A stretch of 64,000 bases of DNA from Paenibacillus montaniterrae. Its GTDB lineage: Bacteria; Bacillota; Bacilli; Paenibacillales; Paenibacillaceae. The stretch is from positions 992,001-1,056,000 of the forward strand of contig NZ_BOSE01000001.1 of the NCBI RefSeq assembly GCF_018403185.1, read 5' to 3'. Positions 20,001 to 28,012 of this stretch are shown here, one piece after another. Below the pieces are notes generated by a model that had not been told where the DNA came from, did not search any database, and worked only from the letters and a program-made list of their open reading frames with translations. Within the stretch, counting starts at the first letter, position 1, and every line of letters begins with the position of its first letter. The translations under genes were made by a program, and so were the position numbers.

Positions 20001-20526
20001 CCAGCTCCTGCTCCATCATGCGATAAAGCAGACATAGATCATGCAGCTTTTTCGCGAGCAGATCAGACTTGCCCGCGCTGCTTCCAAGCTCATCTATCAG
20101 CTCTGCAATCTGGGCCGCGGTTACGCCGTAACGCTTCCATTCCGTCAGCATGCTGTTCAAGCGCTCAATAAAGCCTGACTGCAGCTCGCTTCCACGAAAC
20201 AGCTCCAGCTCATCGGCCATTCGATGCACCAGCTTATACAGCAGCATCTGCTTGCCTGTATCGGTGATCGGGACTAGCGCCGTGCCCCCTGTTTCCTGCA
20301 TAACGCGAAAGGCAAGACGTCTAAAGCTGAGCGCTTGCGCGCGCAGCATTCCTTTTAGCTCGCTCTGCTGCAGCAGCTCATACTCCATTTGAAAGGATGC
20401 CTGCTCAGGTGTTAGCAATATGAGGGGAGCGCCAATCGGCGCCTGACGCAGCTCATTTCTAATTTGTTCAAGACATGCGTGCGTTTTGCCGCTGCCTGCC
20501 CGCCCCAATATAAATTTGATCGTCAT
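17038..20526 (-). CDS. addB: ATP-dependent helicase/nuclease subunit AddB
   Basis: Partner of AddA. The 1162-residue product has Walker A GRAGSGKT (8-15) at its extreme N-terminus, an inactivated helicase-like core, and a C-terminal nuclease domain with VLDYKSSS. Four cysteines that bind the iron-sulphur cluster in this family are visible: one in FVSCPFQHFS and three in PCQYCDYKAVC. Both subunits keep their nuclease motif, so the two-nuclease AddAB form is expected. It is coupled to addA (4-base gap). Confidence 0.97.
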   Translation of the reverse strand: MTIKFILGRAGSGKTHACLEQIRNELRQAPIGAPLILLTPEQASFQMEYELLQQSELKGMLRAQALSFRRLAFRVMQETGGTALVPITDTGKQMLLYKLVHRMADELELFRGSELQSGFIERLNSMLTEWKRYGVTAAQIAELIDELGSSAGKSDLLAKKLHDLCLLYRMMEQELADKYVDDEDYLSLLVQGLPEAASMKGCKLWVDGFHGMTPTEYEALAALIGYCDEVTIALTLDRHYAADEPLDELNLFYQTAETYQHILRLAEQQNIAVEPPVVLDGQLGRFAASPQLAFIERNFGKRKQYLPQEGENNAVTLHAAANRRVEVEALARELLQHVRQYGYRWRDMAIMVRNIASYSDYIELIFKQYEIPVFMDQKQKTLYHPFVEFIRAALETTVHGWQYDAVFRLVKTEMLFPHDGSMPREWFDLLENYVLAAGINGWKWKDERAWRPLATVSLDEEEDTAYYISDQAKEQLAIALAARGMIVPPLAAFGEKLDAAASIKDMCIALYELLEETGSAYRLEQWSVKEQARGNLLMARTHRQLWANVMSLLDELVELAGDEAASPELFMGMLEAGLDSLQLASIPPSLDGVVVGTMERSRLANVKALFVLGTSDGVLPMRMNEDGILSEEEREQLQQQGVQLAPSARRKLLDERFVIYQVLTKPSERLWLSYPLADEEGKGILPSEIIRQLRYQLPQLKLRTTAVEPKLEMELNEQRSFLAHPNTAMTYLIAKLREWQTGAELPPLWWDLYNWYAARTQYHPKLQALLASLDYDNIEQPLKLETAMGLYGSNMRMSVSRVERFVSCPFQHFSIYGLRLKERKQYRLAAPDMGQLFHAALGKLASQLGASWGRLAQDKVKAEADAIVEELIPRLQSEILLSSERFKYIARKLKEIVMQAAVILGEHAARAEFNPVATEIDFGPQGQMPGLKLKLDNGHMIEIVGRIDRVDSAATDEGLLLRVLDYKSSSKALRLSEVIEGLSLQMLTYLDVLLTHGESWLGQKVLPAGVLYFHVHNPLLQVNNGISAEEAGQLMLKRYKMKGLLTADTTVVRMMDTELESGYSQIVPVAVKKDDSFYSNASVVSQQQWEQLRSYVRSKIKHIGEQIQEGVVSIEPYQLGDRTPCQYCDYKAVCQFDPSLEGNHYRKLSKAEEDEIWQRLGE

Positions 20527-20568
20527 GCAAATTCCCCTTTCATACGCGAATTGAAGCTGCAGCAGCAG

Positions 20569-21930
20569 CTATGCCTTCAGCTTGGAGGTTACTTCAAAAA
20601 TAGCAAATTTCAAATAGTGGCTTTCATTTACGCCTAAAATTTGCGGGTGATCCTTGCCCGCAGCGCGCCATTCAATTAGCCGCAGCAGCTTGCCTGCATC
20701 CTTGGCTGCCTCGGCAATCGCCTCCAAAAACAGCTCTGGACGCATATGATACGAGCAGCTCGCCGTAACGAGGTAGCCGCCCTCATTGACCAGCTTCAAG
20801 CCTTGCAAATTAATATCCTTATAGCCGCGCTTCGCGCCATCAACAGCCGATCTCGTCTTGGCAAAGGCAGGCGGGTCAAGAATGACAACATCCCATGTTC
20901 GCCCTTCCTGCTCCAGCTTTTTCGAGGTGTCAGCATTGCCCGTTGCCCGCAGCTTTCGCTCCTCCAGCCCCTTCACCTGATCACGCAAATATTGAAATGC
21001 ATCCGCTACAACAAATTCAACTCGCTCTGAGAAGCCATTGCGCGCCACATTGCGCTTTGCCGTTTCAATCGCATGGGCAGAAACGTCCAGGCAGGTCACT
21101 TTTTTAGCTCCATATTGACAGGCATGGAGCGTAAAGCTTCCAGTATGAGCGAAGCACTCTAACACAGTTGCACCATCCCAATACGGAAAGGTTACCTCCT
21201 TGCCATTGCGATTAACAGGAGCAATTCGCCCGTCTTCAAGCGGCGCCAGCTTAATGCCGCTGCGCTCGCCCCAGCCTGTCATAAGCGGCTTGATCGCTGC
21301 GCGGTTTTCCCGTTGATCGAAGAAATAGCCTGTCTTCTGCCCCTGGACGATGTCAACCTCCATATGCAGCCCGTTTTCACAAATTTCTACAAGCGGCGGA
21401 CATTCGCCATATAGCACGCCTGTACGCTGCTCCAGCCCTTCCAGCTGACGTACCGCGACGTCGCTGCGCTCGTAAATGCCAGCAGGCTGAAATACATCAA
21501 TCAGCGCCGCGATTAGCGCCTCCTTATGCTTTTCCATGCCAAGGGTCAGCAGCTGAACGACCAGCACATTGGCAAAGCGATCCACGATCAGCCCCGGCAG
21601 AAAATCAGCCTCGCCGTATACAAGGCGGCAATCCTGATCAGCAACAAAGCGCTCGCGATGCTGCTTGCAGCGCAGCAGTCGTTCTGTAAAAAAAGCTTGA
21701 TCCATTTGCTCAATTGGCTCATAGCTAACAATTCTAATCGTTATTTGCGAGGCCGGATTCCAATAGCCCGTTGCTAAATATTTGCCGCTATGCGTAACGA
21801 CATCAACAAGCGAGCCCGGCTCCACATCATCACGGTCAATCGCACCAATTTCGCTGGCATACACCCACGGATGTGCTTCCTCCACACGCTTTTTGCGCGA
21901 CTTTATTAATGTTACTTTTGCATTTGCCAT
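20569..21930 (-). CDS. Class I SAM-dependent rRNA methyltransferase (RlmI/YwbD family)
   Basis: Probable 23S rRNA cytosine-C5 methyltransferase of the RlmI type. The 453-residue product has an N-terminal PUA-like RNA-binding domain (about 1-80), the motif GYFFDQRENR, a Rossmann SAM site (VLECFAHTGSFTLHA) and the catalytic VILDPPAFAK. It is longer than most RlmI proteins: an extra segment of roughly 30 residues precedes the SAM motif and a charged insert (EERKLRATGNADTSKK) follows it. The ATG at 21930 is used because GAGGAAC precedes it. It lies 42 bases upstream of addB. Confidence 0.85.
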   Translation of the reverse strand: MANAKVTLIKSRKKRVEEAHPWVYASEIGAIDRDDVEPGSLVDVVTHSGKYLATGYWNPASQITIRIVSYEPIEQMDQAFFTERLLRCKQHRERFVADQDCRLVYGEADFLPGLIVDRFANVLVVQLLTLGMEKHKEALIAALIDVFQPAGIYERSDVAVRQLEGLEQRTGVLYGECPPLVEICENGLHMEVDIVQGQKTGYFFDQRENRAAIKPLMTGWGERSGIKLAPLEDGRIAPVNRNGKEVTFPYWDGATVLECFAHTGSFTLHACQYGAKKVTCLDVSAHAIETAKRNVARNGFSERVEFVVADAFQYLRDQVKGLEERKLRATGNADTSKKLEQEGRTWDVVILDPPAFAKTRSAVDGAKRGYKDINLQGLKLVNEGGYLVTASCSYHMRPELFLEAIAEAAKDAGKLLRLIEWRAAGKDHPQILGVNESHYLKFAIFEVTSKLKA

Positions 21931-22054
21931 AGCTTCGTTCCTCTTTCTATCGTGAAATGTTCGATTTATGAATAAATGTGAACCCAGTATCATGCTCGTC
22001 CACACTGTTGCATACGTATAAGGTTAAGAGCTTTCTAGAGAGGAGAGAAGCCTC

Positions 22055-23026
22055 ATGTTCACAACCATAATAATGCCCAGCCTGCTTGGATTTGCCATTT
22101 TCATGTGCGGCATGAAGCTGATGGAGCTGGCGCTGTTTCGGCTGGGCGGTACAAGCCTGCTTAATTTGCTGCAGCGATCAACAAGAACGCCGCTGCATGG
22201 TCTGCTGCTCGGCACTGCAAGCACCGCCTTTTTGCAAAGCAGCACCGCAGTTACTGCATTATCGATTAGTTTGGTCAATAGCCGGATGCTTCCATTTTCC
22301 CGCACGCTCGGCATTATTTTGGGCACGAATATCGGAAGCTGTCTGACGACCGAGCTTATCGGATTGAACATTTTTCATTTGGCCAAGCCCATTCTAATTT
22401 TCTCTCTCGCTTTATGGGGAATATCAAGCCTGCTGATTGAATCCCGACTATTCCCTTCATTCAGCAGTTGGAGCGGCAATGTTATGCTTCGCTCAATTGC
22501 GATCGTACTATTTGGCTTCGGACTGCTGCTGCTTGGCATTTCTACCATGCAAAGCATTGGCCCCAGCCTCAAGCAAACCGAAATGTACAGCTGGTTTCTT
22601 GCACAATCACAAACAACGCTGCTATGGGGCGTGCTGACAGGCGCGATACTAACAGCATGCTTTCACAGCAGCTCGGCTGTCATCGCCATGATCATGGGGA
22701 TTGCAGCAATAGATTCGCTGCCTCTGGAGCTATGTATCGCAATTGTGCTCGGCAGCAATATCGGAACATGCGCTACCGCCATTCTCGCTTCCATAGGCGG
22801 CACGAGAGGAGGGCAGCTCGTTGCCTTATCCCATTTACTGCTAAATGTGTTTGGCGCACTGCTGTTCTACCCATTTATCGACTTGCTGGCAACCGCAGTC
22901 CTATGGACAACAGATTCATTGCCATCAGCCATCGCCCATTCGCAAACATTATTTAACATCATTTGCTGCTTCATCGCCCTGCCAATCTGCTATGCCAAAT
23001 GGATCACGCGACTAGATCAAGTTTAG
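22055..23026 (+). CDS. yqeW: Na/Pi cotransporter family protein (YqeW)
   Basis: Membrane protein of the Na/Pi symporter family, 323 residues with about nine membrane segments and two inverted QSS-type repeats: LQSSTAVTAL (about 68-77) followed by GTNIG, and HSSSAVIAM followed by GSNIGT. There is no C-terminal PhoU domain, so it is the short form. It is the only plus-strand gene in this part and occupies the place of yqeW next to mtaB in Bacillus. Phosphate transport is the family function; the actual substrate is not shown. Confidence 0.9.
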   Translation: MFTTIIMPSLLGFAIFMCGMKLMELALFRLGGTSLLNLLQRSTRTPLHGLLLGTASTAFLQSSTAVTALSISLVNSRMLPFSRTLGIILGTNIGSCLTTELIGLNIFHLAKPILIFSLALWGISSLLIESRLFPSFSSWSGNVMLRSIAIVLFGFGLLLLGISTMQSIGPSLKQTEMYSWFLAQSQTTLLWGVLTGAILTACFHSSSAVIAMIMGIAAIDSLPLELCIAIVLGSNIGTCATAILASIGGTRGGQLVALSHLLLNVFGALLFYPFIDLLATAVLWTTDSLPSAIAHSQTLFNIICCFIALPICYAKWITRLDQV

Positions 23027-23047
23027 CATATTCGCGCAAAAAACAGG

Positions 23048-23108
23048 AGAGGATTCAACTGCTGCTTCCACATGAAGCGCAATCGAATCCTCTGTTGCTG
23101 CTTTTTTT
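23048..23108 (+). terminator. Terminator after yqeW
   Basis: Plus-strand hairpin with outer arms AGAGGATTC (23048-23056) and GAATCCTCT (23085-23093), an inner GCTTC/GAAGC stem, and seven Ts at 23102-23108. The T-run is eight bases from the stem, so efficiency may be moderate. Confidence 0.65.
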
Positions 23109-23141
23109 GACTGTGCCTGGCGATAGCCACTCCAAAGCGTC

Positions 23142-23387
23142 TCAGCGCTACGGAGCAAAGCATCCTCCAGTCGCTTTTTAAATCGTAATGTTCCTTTTAT
23201 TATATTTTTTAAGGTTACATTACGATGTTAAAGGCGACATACTCTCGTTTTTCAGCGCTACGGAGCAAAGCATCCTCCAGTCGCTTTTTAAATCGTAATG
23301 TTCTCTTATTATATTTTTTTAAGGTTACATTACGATGTTAAAGGCGACACACTCCCGTTTTTCGGATGCTTTGCTCCTCCGCTGTAG
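23142..23387. repeat. 110-bp direct repeat, two tandem copies, each with an internal hairpin
   Basis: Copy 1 is 23142-23251, copy 2 is 23252-23361, nearly identical and of equal length. Each contains 22-base inverted arms with 19 matches (23170-23191 with 23217-23238 in copy 1) around an AT-rich loop. After copy 2 comes the reverse complement of the copy head (23363-23387, GGATGCTTTGCTCC). No ORF with a ribosome site is present. It lies in the gap between the convergent genes yqeW and mtaB. Confidence 0.85.
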
Positions 23388-23398
23388 TTTTTTTGTGC

Positions 23399-23914
23399 AG
23401 AACCAAGAAGATGGCACGCTAGTAGAAAGCGAGGAGCGCAGCGTAGGTAGGCACCCGATGCTTTCGGTAGCCGGCCTTATTCGCCGTCGAATCCACTACG
23501 AAGCAACGCATCGTCATCAAAGTCCAATTTTTAAACCACCTCTTTCCAATCAGAGTTTAAAAATTGGGCTTTCAGGACCAAGAAGATGGCACGATACTAG
23601 AAGGCGAGGAGCGCAGCGTAGATAAGACCTACGTGAGCACCGCAGCCTTCGGTAGCGTGACATATTCGCCGTCGAATACGCTACAACGAAGTCGCATCGT
23701 CATCAAAGTCCAATTTTTAAACATCCTCTTTCCAATGAGAGTTTAAAAATTGGGCTTTCAGGACCAAGAAGATGGCACGCTAGTAGAAAACGAGGAGCGC
23801 AGCGTAGGCACAAGCTACGTGAGCACCGCAGTTTTCGCTAGCGTGGCATATTCGCCGTCGAATCCACTACAACGCAATTACATCGTCATCAAAGTCCAAT
23901 TTTTAAACATCCTC
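23399..23914. repeat. Array A: three tandem units of a ~186-bp structured repeat
   Basis: Units run about 23399-23574, 23575-23760 and 23761-23914 (the last lacks the right hairpin arm). Each contains an imperfect hairpin: CACGCTAG...AAAAC...CGTAG, a 7-base loop, then CTACG...GTTTT...CTAGCGTG in unit 3. Adjacent units are joined by a second hairpin with arms CCAATTTTTAAAC and GTTTAAAAATTGG. Arm sequences change together between copies. The array ends within five bases of the mtaB stop codon. Together with the 110-bp repeats it fills the 890-base gap between yqeW and mtaB; no gene is seen there. Confidence 0.9.
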
Positions 23915-23916
23915 TA

Positions 23917-25284
23917 TTATTTGGCTAAGGGTAGTTGTTGCTTGTGGGGAACCACACCCCCACCCTCCAGTACGCGAACAAGCTGGCCGCGGCACTCATT
24001 GACGCCTGCTTCCGTTACTTTGACGCGACAAATTTGCCCGATCAAGTCAGGCGAGCCTTCAAAGACGATGTTCAAATAGTTGTCGGAGTATCCCATAATG
24101 TAGCCGCTGCCTTCATTGCCTTTTTGCTCGCGCTCAGGAATAACATCAAGCACCTCGCCGACAAAGCGCTGCGCGTAATCTAGCTGCATGCTTTCTGAAA
24201 GCTCAATCAGCTTGTGAACACGCTCATGCTTCACTTCCTCATCAACCTGATCCGTCATGCGCGCAGCAGGAGTGCCTGTACGACGCGAATATGGGAACAC
24301 ATGCATTTCTGCAAAGCCCAGCTCCTGCATAAAGCGATAGCCTTCCTCGAACATTTCATCAGTTTCACCAGGGAAGCCGACGATAACATCCGTCGTAATC
24401 GCTACGCCAGGCATCGCTTCCTTGATTCGTCTTACTTTTTCCGCGAATTGCTCAGTTGTATATTTGCGGCGCATCCGCTTCAGCACCGAATTTTCGCCGG
24501 CTTGCAGCGGAATATGAAGATGACGGCACATTTTCGGAGACTTGTTAAGCACCTCGATCATCGCATCATCAATTTGACTGGCTTCAATCGAGCTGATGCG
24601 AATCCGCTCCAAGCCCTCTACCTTGTCCAAATCCCATAGCAAGCGAGTCAAATCGTAGTCTTCCATATCATCACCATAACCGCCAGTATGAATGCCGGTC
24701 AGTACAATTTCCTTATAGCCGGAAGCAACAAGCTGCTGCGCTTGCTCGACAACGACTTTCGGATCACGGCTGCGCGACAGTCCGCGAGACCATGGAATAA
24801 TGCAAAATGTACAGAAATTGTTGCAGCCCTCCTGAATTTTCAAAAATGCGCGCGTACGCTCAGTAAAGCTTGGCACATTCAATTCTTCAAAGCTGCGTGT
24901 TTTCATAATGTTGCGCACTGCATTAACAGGCTTGCGCTCCGCTTGAATCTGCTCCACATACGTCATAATTTTGTCGCGATCCTGTGTGCCTATAACAAGG
25001 TCCACCCCTTCGATCGCCATAATTTCTGCTGGTGAAGTTTGCGCGTAGCAGCCGGTAACTGCGACAATTGCATCTGGATTGCGGCGAATCGCACGACGAA
25101 TAATTTGCCGGCTTTTTTTATCTCCTGTATTCGTAACGGTACATGTATTAATGAGATAAACATCTGCTGCCGTAGACTCAAAATCAACCTGCTCATAGCC
25201 GGCTTCCTTAAATACTTGCCATATAGCTTCTGTATCATAAAAATTAACCTTGCAACCTACTGTATAAAATGCGACCGTTGACAT
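23917..25284 (-). CDS. mtaB: tRNA t6A37 methylthiotransferase MtaB
   Basis: Radical-SAM enzyme that converts t6A37 to ms2t6A37 in tRNAs reading ANN codons. The 455-residue product has the N-terminal cluster cysteines C11, C48 and C79, the radical-SAM triad C154-x3-C158-x2-C161 in CNNFCTFC, and a C-terminal TRAM domain. The start follows GGGAGG; rsmE ends three bases upstream, so they are coupled. The stop codon directly abuts repeat array A. Confidence 0.96.
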   Translation of the reverse strand: MSTVAFYTVGCKVNFYDTEAIWQVFKEAGYEQVDFESTAADVYLINTCTVTNTGDKKSRQIIRRAIRRNPDAIVAVTGCYAQTSPAEIMAIEGVDLVIGTQDRDKIMTYVEQIQAERKPVNAVRNIMKTRSFEELNVPSFTERTRAFLKIQEGCNNFCTFCIIPWSRGLSRSRDPKVVVEQAQQLVASGYKEIVLTGIHTGGYGDDMEDYDLTRLLWDLDKVEGLERIRISSIEASQIDDAMIEVLNKSPKMCRHLHIPLQAGENSVLKRMRRKYTTEQFAEKVRRIKEAMPGVAITTDVIVGFPGETDEMFEEGYRFMQELGFAEMHVFPYSRRTGTPAARMTDQVDEEVKHERVHKLIELSESMQLDYAQRFVGEVLDVIPEREQKGNEGSGYIMGYSDNYLNIVFEGSPDLIGQICRVKVTEAGVNECRGQLVRVLEGGGVVPHKQQLPLAK

Positions 25285-25287
25285 TGG

Positions 25288-26070
25288 TCACACGCCTCCC
25301 ATCTCGCCTGATTCATATAGTATGCAGGACAGTCCAACCATTCCTGCCGTTTCAGCTCGCAAAATTCGTTTCCCTAGCCCAACCAGCCTGGCTCCCGCCT
25401 CCTCGGCCTGCTGTGCCTCGCGCTCGGAAAAACCGCCCTCTGGACCTGCAATAAGCAGCAGCTTGGGCTTATCCGTGCCATCCTCAGCCCATTTGCGCTT
25501 ATACTCAGTCAGCACATCCTTCAAGCCTGCACCGTGCCCTTGATCGCCAGCTCGCTCATAGCAAAACAGCGCCAGGTTATAGGAAGATAACTGCACCAAC
25601 AGCTGCTTCCAGGATAGCGGCTCATGGATGGCAGGCAGTGCATTGCGGTGACTTTGCTCTGCTGCTTCCTTGGCAATTTTATGCCAGCGCTCCAAGCGCT
25701 TTGCTTCCTTCTTGCGATCATATTGGACAATGACCCGCTCCGATTCAAATGGGATAAAGGCAGCTGCGCCAATCTCCGTGCATTTCTGCACAATCAGCTC
25801 CATCTTGTCGCCCTTCGGCAGCGCCTGTGCAATGGTAACCTGCCAGCTCGCTTCCGACTGCTGATCCAGTTCTTCAACTGCTACGAGCCTGACTTCCTTG
25901 CTCCCGAGCTCAACGATGCGTGCGCGTACGGAGCGAGAATGACCATCTGTAGCAATGACCTCATCTCCCTCGCTCATCCTCATCACACGCACAATATGAT
26001 GAGCATCGTCTCCGGTAATGAGCAGCTCATTACCTTGAAACTGATGCCGTTCAACAAAATATCTTTGCAT
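25288..26070 (-). CDS. rsmE: 16S rRNA m3U1498 methyltransferase RsmE
   Basis: Methylates N3 of U1498 in 16S rRNA. About 260 residues: an N-terminal PUA-like domain starting MQRYFVE and a C-terminal SPOUT knot with the GPEGGFSEREAQQA and LGKRILRAETA motifs. I place the start at 26070 because AGGGA is nine bases upstream; the ATG at 26079 is almost on top of that site. Followed by mtaB after three bases. Confidence 0.95.
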   Translation of the reverse strand: MQRYFVERHQFQGNELLITGDDAHHIVRVMRMSEGDEVIATDGHSRSVRARIVELGSKEVRLVAVEELDQQSEASWQVTIAQALPKGDKMELIVQKCTEIGAAAFIPFESERVIVQYDRKKEAKRLERWHKIAKEAAEQSHRNALPAIHEPLSWKQLLVQLSSYNLALFCYERAGDQGHGAGLKDVLTEYKRKWAEDGTDKPKLLLIAGPEGGFSEREAQQAEEAGARLVGLGKRILRAETAGMVGLSCILYESGEMGGV

Positions 26071-26178
26071 ATGCTTCATTCCCTATACATTATAGCCAAT
26101 CGTTCTGTAGCAAATTGCTGCGTCTAAAAACCTGTAGCAGCAGACCAACCTATTCTAGCATGTTTTACGGGATAATGT

Positions 26179-26853
26179 TTAATAAAATAATGTCAGTACC
26201 CAGTTAAATATAAGATGTGACAAATCCGAGCCGAAGGTTAAGACAGGTCCGATCGTATATCTGCGCAGCGGCTCAATAAATACGAGCAACAAGAATATAA
26301 TTGTTCCCCAATGCGCATTTTGCTCCAGCTTGTATCTTGTTTGCAGCGGTAAAAATTCAGCAACAATCCGATAGCCGTCAAGCGGCGGAAGCGGAATTAA
26401 ATTGAATACAAACAACAAGAAGCTGAAATGAATCATATAGTTGAAAAACACTTCGATCGCACTTGTAACGCCAGCGGAGCCGGCAAAAATTAATTCGGTT
26501 TTAATAAGCAGCGCATAAATAAAAATCGATATAATTCCGAGCAGCAAGTTACTCAATGGTCCAACTAGTGAAACGATCACGCTCATCGCACGCGGATTTT
26601 TAAATCGACTCGCGCGAACCGGCACTGGCTTTGCCCAGCCAAACCCTGCAAGCAAAATAAGAATAAAGCCAAATATATCAAGATGCACCATAGGATTGAG
26701 ACTAACGCGCCCTTCGCGGTACGCCGTATCGTCTCCAAACTTATAGGCCGCATAGGCATGGGCAAATTCATGCACCGTAAATTGTATAAGCAAAACCAGG
26801 ACTATAAACGGCAGAACTTCTAACGGAAATGCTAAAAAAGAATCAAATCCCAT
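26179..26853 (-). CDS. Site-2 protease family (M50) membrane protein
   Basis: Integral membrane metalloprotease-like protein of 224 residues with about six membrane segments. The zinc motif H28-E29-x2-H32 is in TVHEFAHAY and a later PPLDG stretch supplies the conserved aspartate. It is the minimal form without a PDZ domain. Its ATG touches the prmA stop codon, so it is co-translated with prmA and stands between prmA and rsmE, which are adjacent in Bacillus. The substrate is unknown. Confidence 0.9.
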   Translation of the reverse strand: MGFDSFLAFPLEVLPFIVLVLLIQFTVHEFAHAYAAYKFGDDTAYREGRVSLNPMVHLDIFGFILILLAGFGWAKPVPVRASRFKNPRAMSVIVSLVGPLSNLLLGIISIFIYALLIKTELIFAGSAGVTSAIEVFFNYMIHFSFLLFVFNLIPLPPLDGYRIVAEFLPLQTRYKLEQNAHWGTIIFLLLVFIEPLRRYTIGPVLTFGSDLSHLIFNWVLTLFY

Positions 26854-27834
26854 CTAATCCACCTTTGGCTTGCGGGCAACAAACGCCAGCCAATCCTCAT
26901 CCCAATATTTTTCTTGAATCTCAAAGCCTGCTGCGAGCAAGCCCTGTTCTACTGCTTCCTCTTTGTTTTTCCATATGCCAGACGCGATATACAAGCCTCC
27001 TGGCTTTAATGCCTCGTACACATCATCAACGAATAGCAAAATAATTTCTGCCAAAATATTTGCTACTACGAGGTCTACAGGTGGCTTAACCTTAAGGCTA
27101 TCAAGCTCCTCGCTGCTCTGACGGAGTACGCCGAGCAGGTCGCTTAAACGGGTTTCTACCTGCTCAGACAGGCCATTCAAGCTGACATTTTCCGTAGCAC
27201 TGGATACCGCCACAGGATCAAGATCAAGCGCCAATACCGATTCAGCACCCAGCTTAACAGCGCCTATTGCCAGTACGCCTGAGCCTGTGCCAACGTCGAT
27301 AACCTGCTCGCCGCCCTGAATGACCTTCTCCAATGTTTTTAGACAAAGCGAGGTGGTCGGATGCGTGCCTGTGCCAAATGCCATGCCTGGGTCCAGCTCA
27401 ATAATGAGCTCATCTGCTGCAGGCTCATAGTGCTCCCACGTCGGTTTAATCGTAATTTTGTCCGTAATGCGAATCGGGTGGAAATACGCCTTCCATGCCG
27501 TTGCCCAATCCTCATCATCTACCTCAATATAGGAATACTGTACTTGCCCAGGATCAATATCAAACTGGCGCAAGCCTTCTATACGCGGCTTCAAATCAGC
27601 AATAAGCTGCTCCATATTGGTTTGATCAGGGAAATAGCCTTTAATAACCGCTTCCCCTTCAGGAATATCGTTGAGCGGTGTATCGTACCACTGTCCGAAG
27701 GAAGTGTCTCTCGGCTTATTCAAGTTCCCTGATTCTTCTATAGATACGCCACCAGCACCATGCTCATGCAAGAAATTCGATATCATTTCAGTTGCAATTT
27801 CCGTCGTTGCAATCGTTAATTCGTACCATTTCAT
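26854..27834 (-). CDS. prmA: Ribosomal protein L11 methyltransferase
   Basis: Methylates lysines and the N-terminus of ribosomal protein L11. The 326-residue product has the N-terminal L11-binding region and the SAM motif VIDVGTGSGVLAIG (about 177-190), with the DLVVANILAE motif downstream. GGAGG lies nine bases before the ATG. The next gene starts immediately at its stop. The order dnaJ - small gene - prmA keeps the usual dnaK-locus context. Confidence 0.95.
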   Translation of the reverse strand: MKWYELTIATTEIATEMISNFLHEHGAGGVSIEESGNLNKPRDTSFGQWYDTPLNDIPEGEAVIKGYFPDQTNMEQLIADLKPRIEGLRQFDIDPGQVQYSYIEVDDEDWATAWKAYFHPIRITDKITIKPTWEHYEPAADELIIELDPGMAFGTGTHPTTSLCLKTLEKVIQGGEQVIDVGTGSGVLAIGAVKLGAESVLALDLDPVAVSSATENVSLNGLSEQVETRLSDLLGVLRQSSEELDSLKVKPPVDLVVANILAEIILLFVDDVYEALKPGGLYIASGIWKNKEEAVEQGLLAAGFEIQEKYWDEDWLAFVARKPKVD

Positions 27835-27925
27835 TTATGTATTACCTCCATCTATTGCTGCAGACCTAACCTCTATTGTACAACAGCTTGCTTTTAATGA
27901 CAAAGAAAAGGAGAAAATTCATAGA

Positions 27926-27997
27926 CAAAAAGCGCAAGCCTGGAGTCCGCTCAATGGTCTGCCCAATGATGCGGTAAGGAATCTCCATGCTTGCGCT
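27926..27997 (-). terminator. Terminator after the 58-residue gene
   Basis: Minus-strand stem: arms at 27983-27997 and 27931-27945 (AGCGCAAGC / GCTTGCGCT core, 14 of 15 matched) with a loop of about 37 bases, then TTTTTGTC. It separates the small gene from prmA. Confidence 0.7.
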
Positions 27998-28012
27998 CGT
28001 ATGCTTGGTGCA

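Noticed and set aside
23399..23914. CRISPR array
   Set aside because: The repeated unit is about 186 bp and nearly the whole unit is repeated; there are no short constant repeats with unique spacers and no cas genes.
23142..23914. Insertion sequence or transposon
   Set aside because: No transposase reading frame, intact or decayed, is visible; at most the repeats could be non-autonomous elements.
23564..24079. Small proteins encoded by the repeats (GFQDQEDGT... reading frames)
   Set aside because: They would start at TTG without ribosome sites, differ mostly by replacement changes, and the frame is broken in array B by a stop and by one-base loop length changes. Hairpin co-variation explains the changes better.
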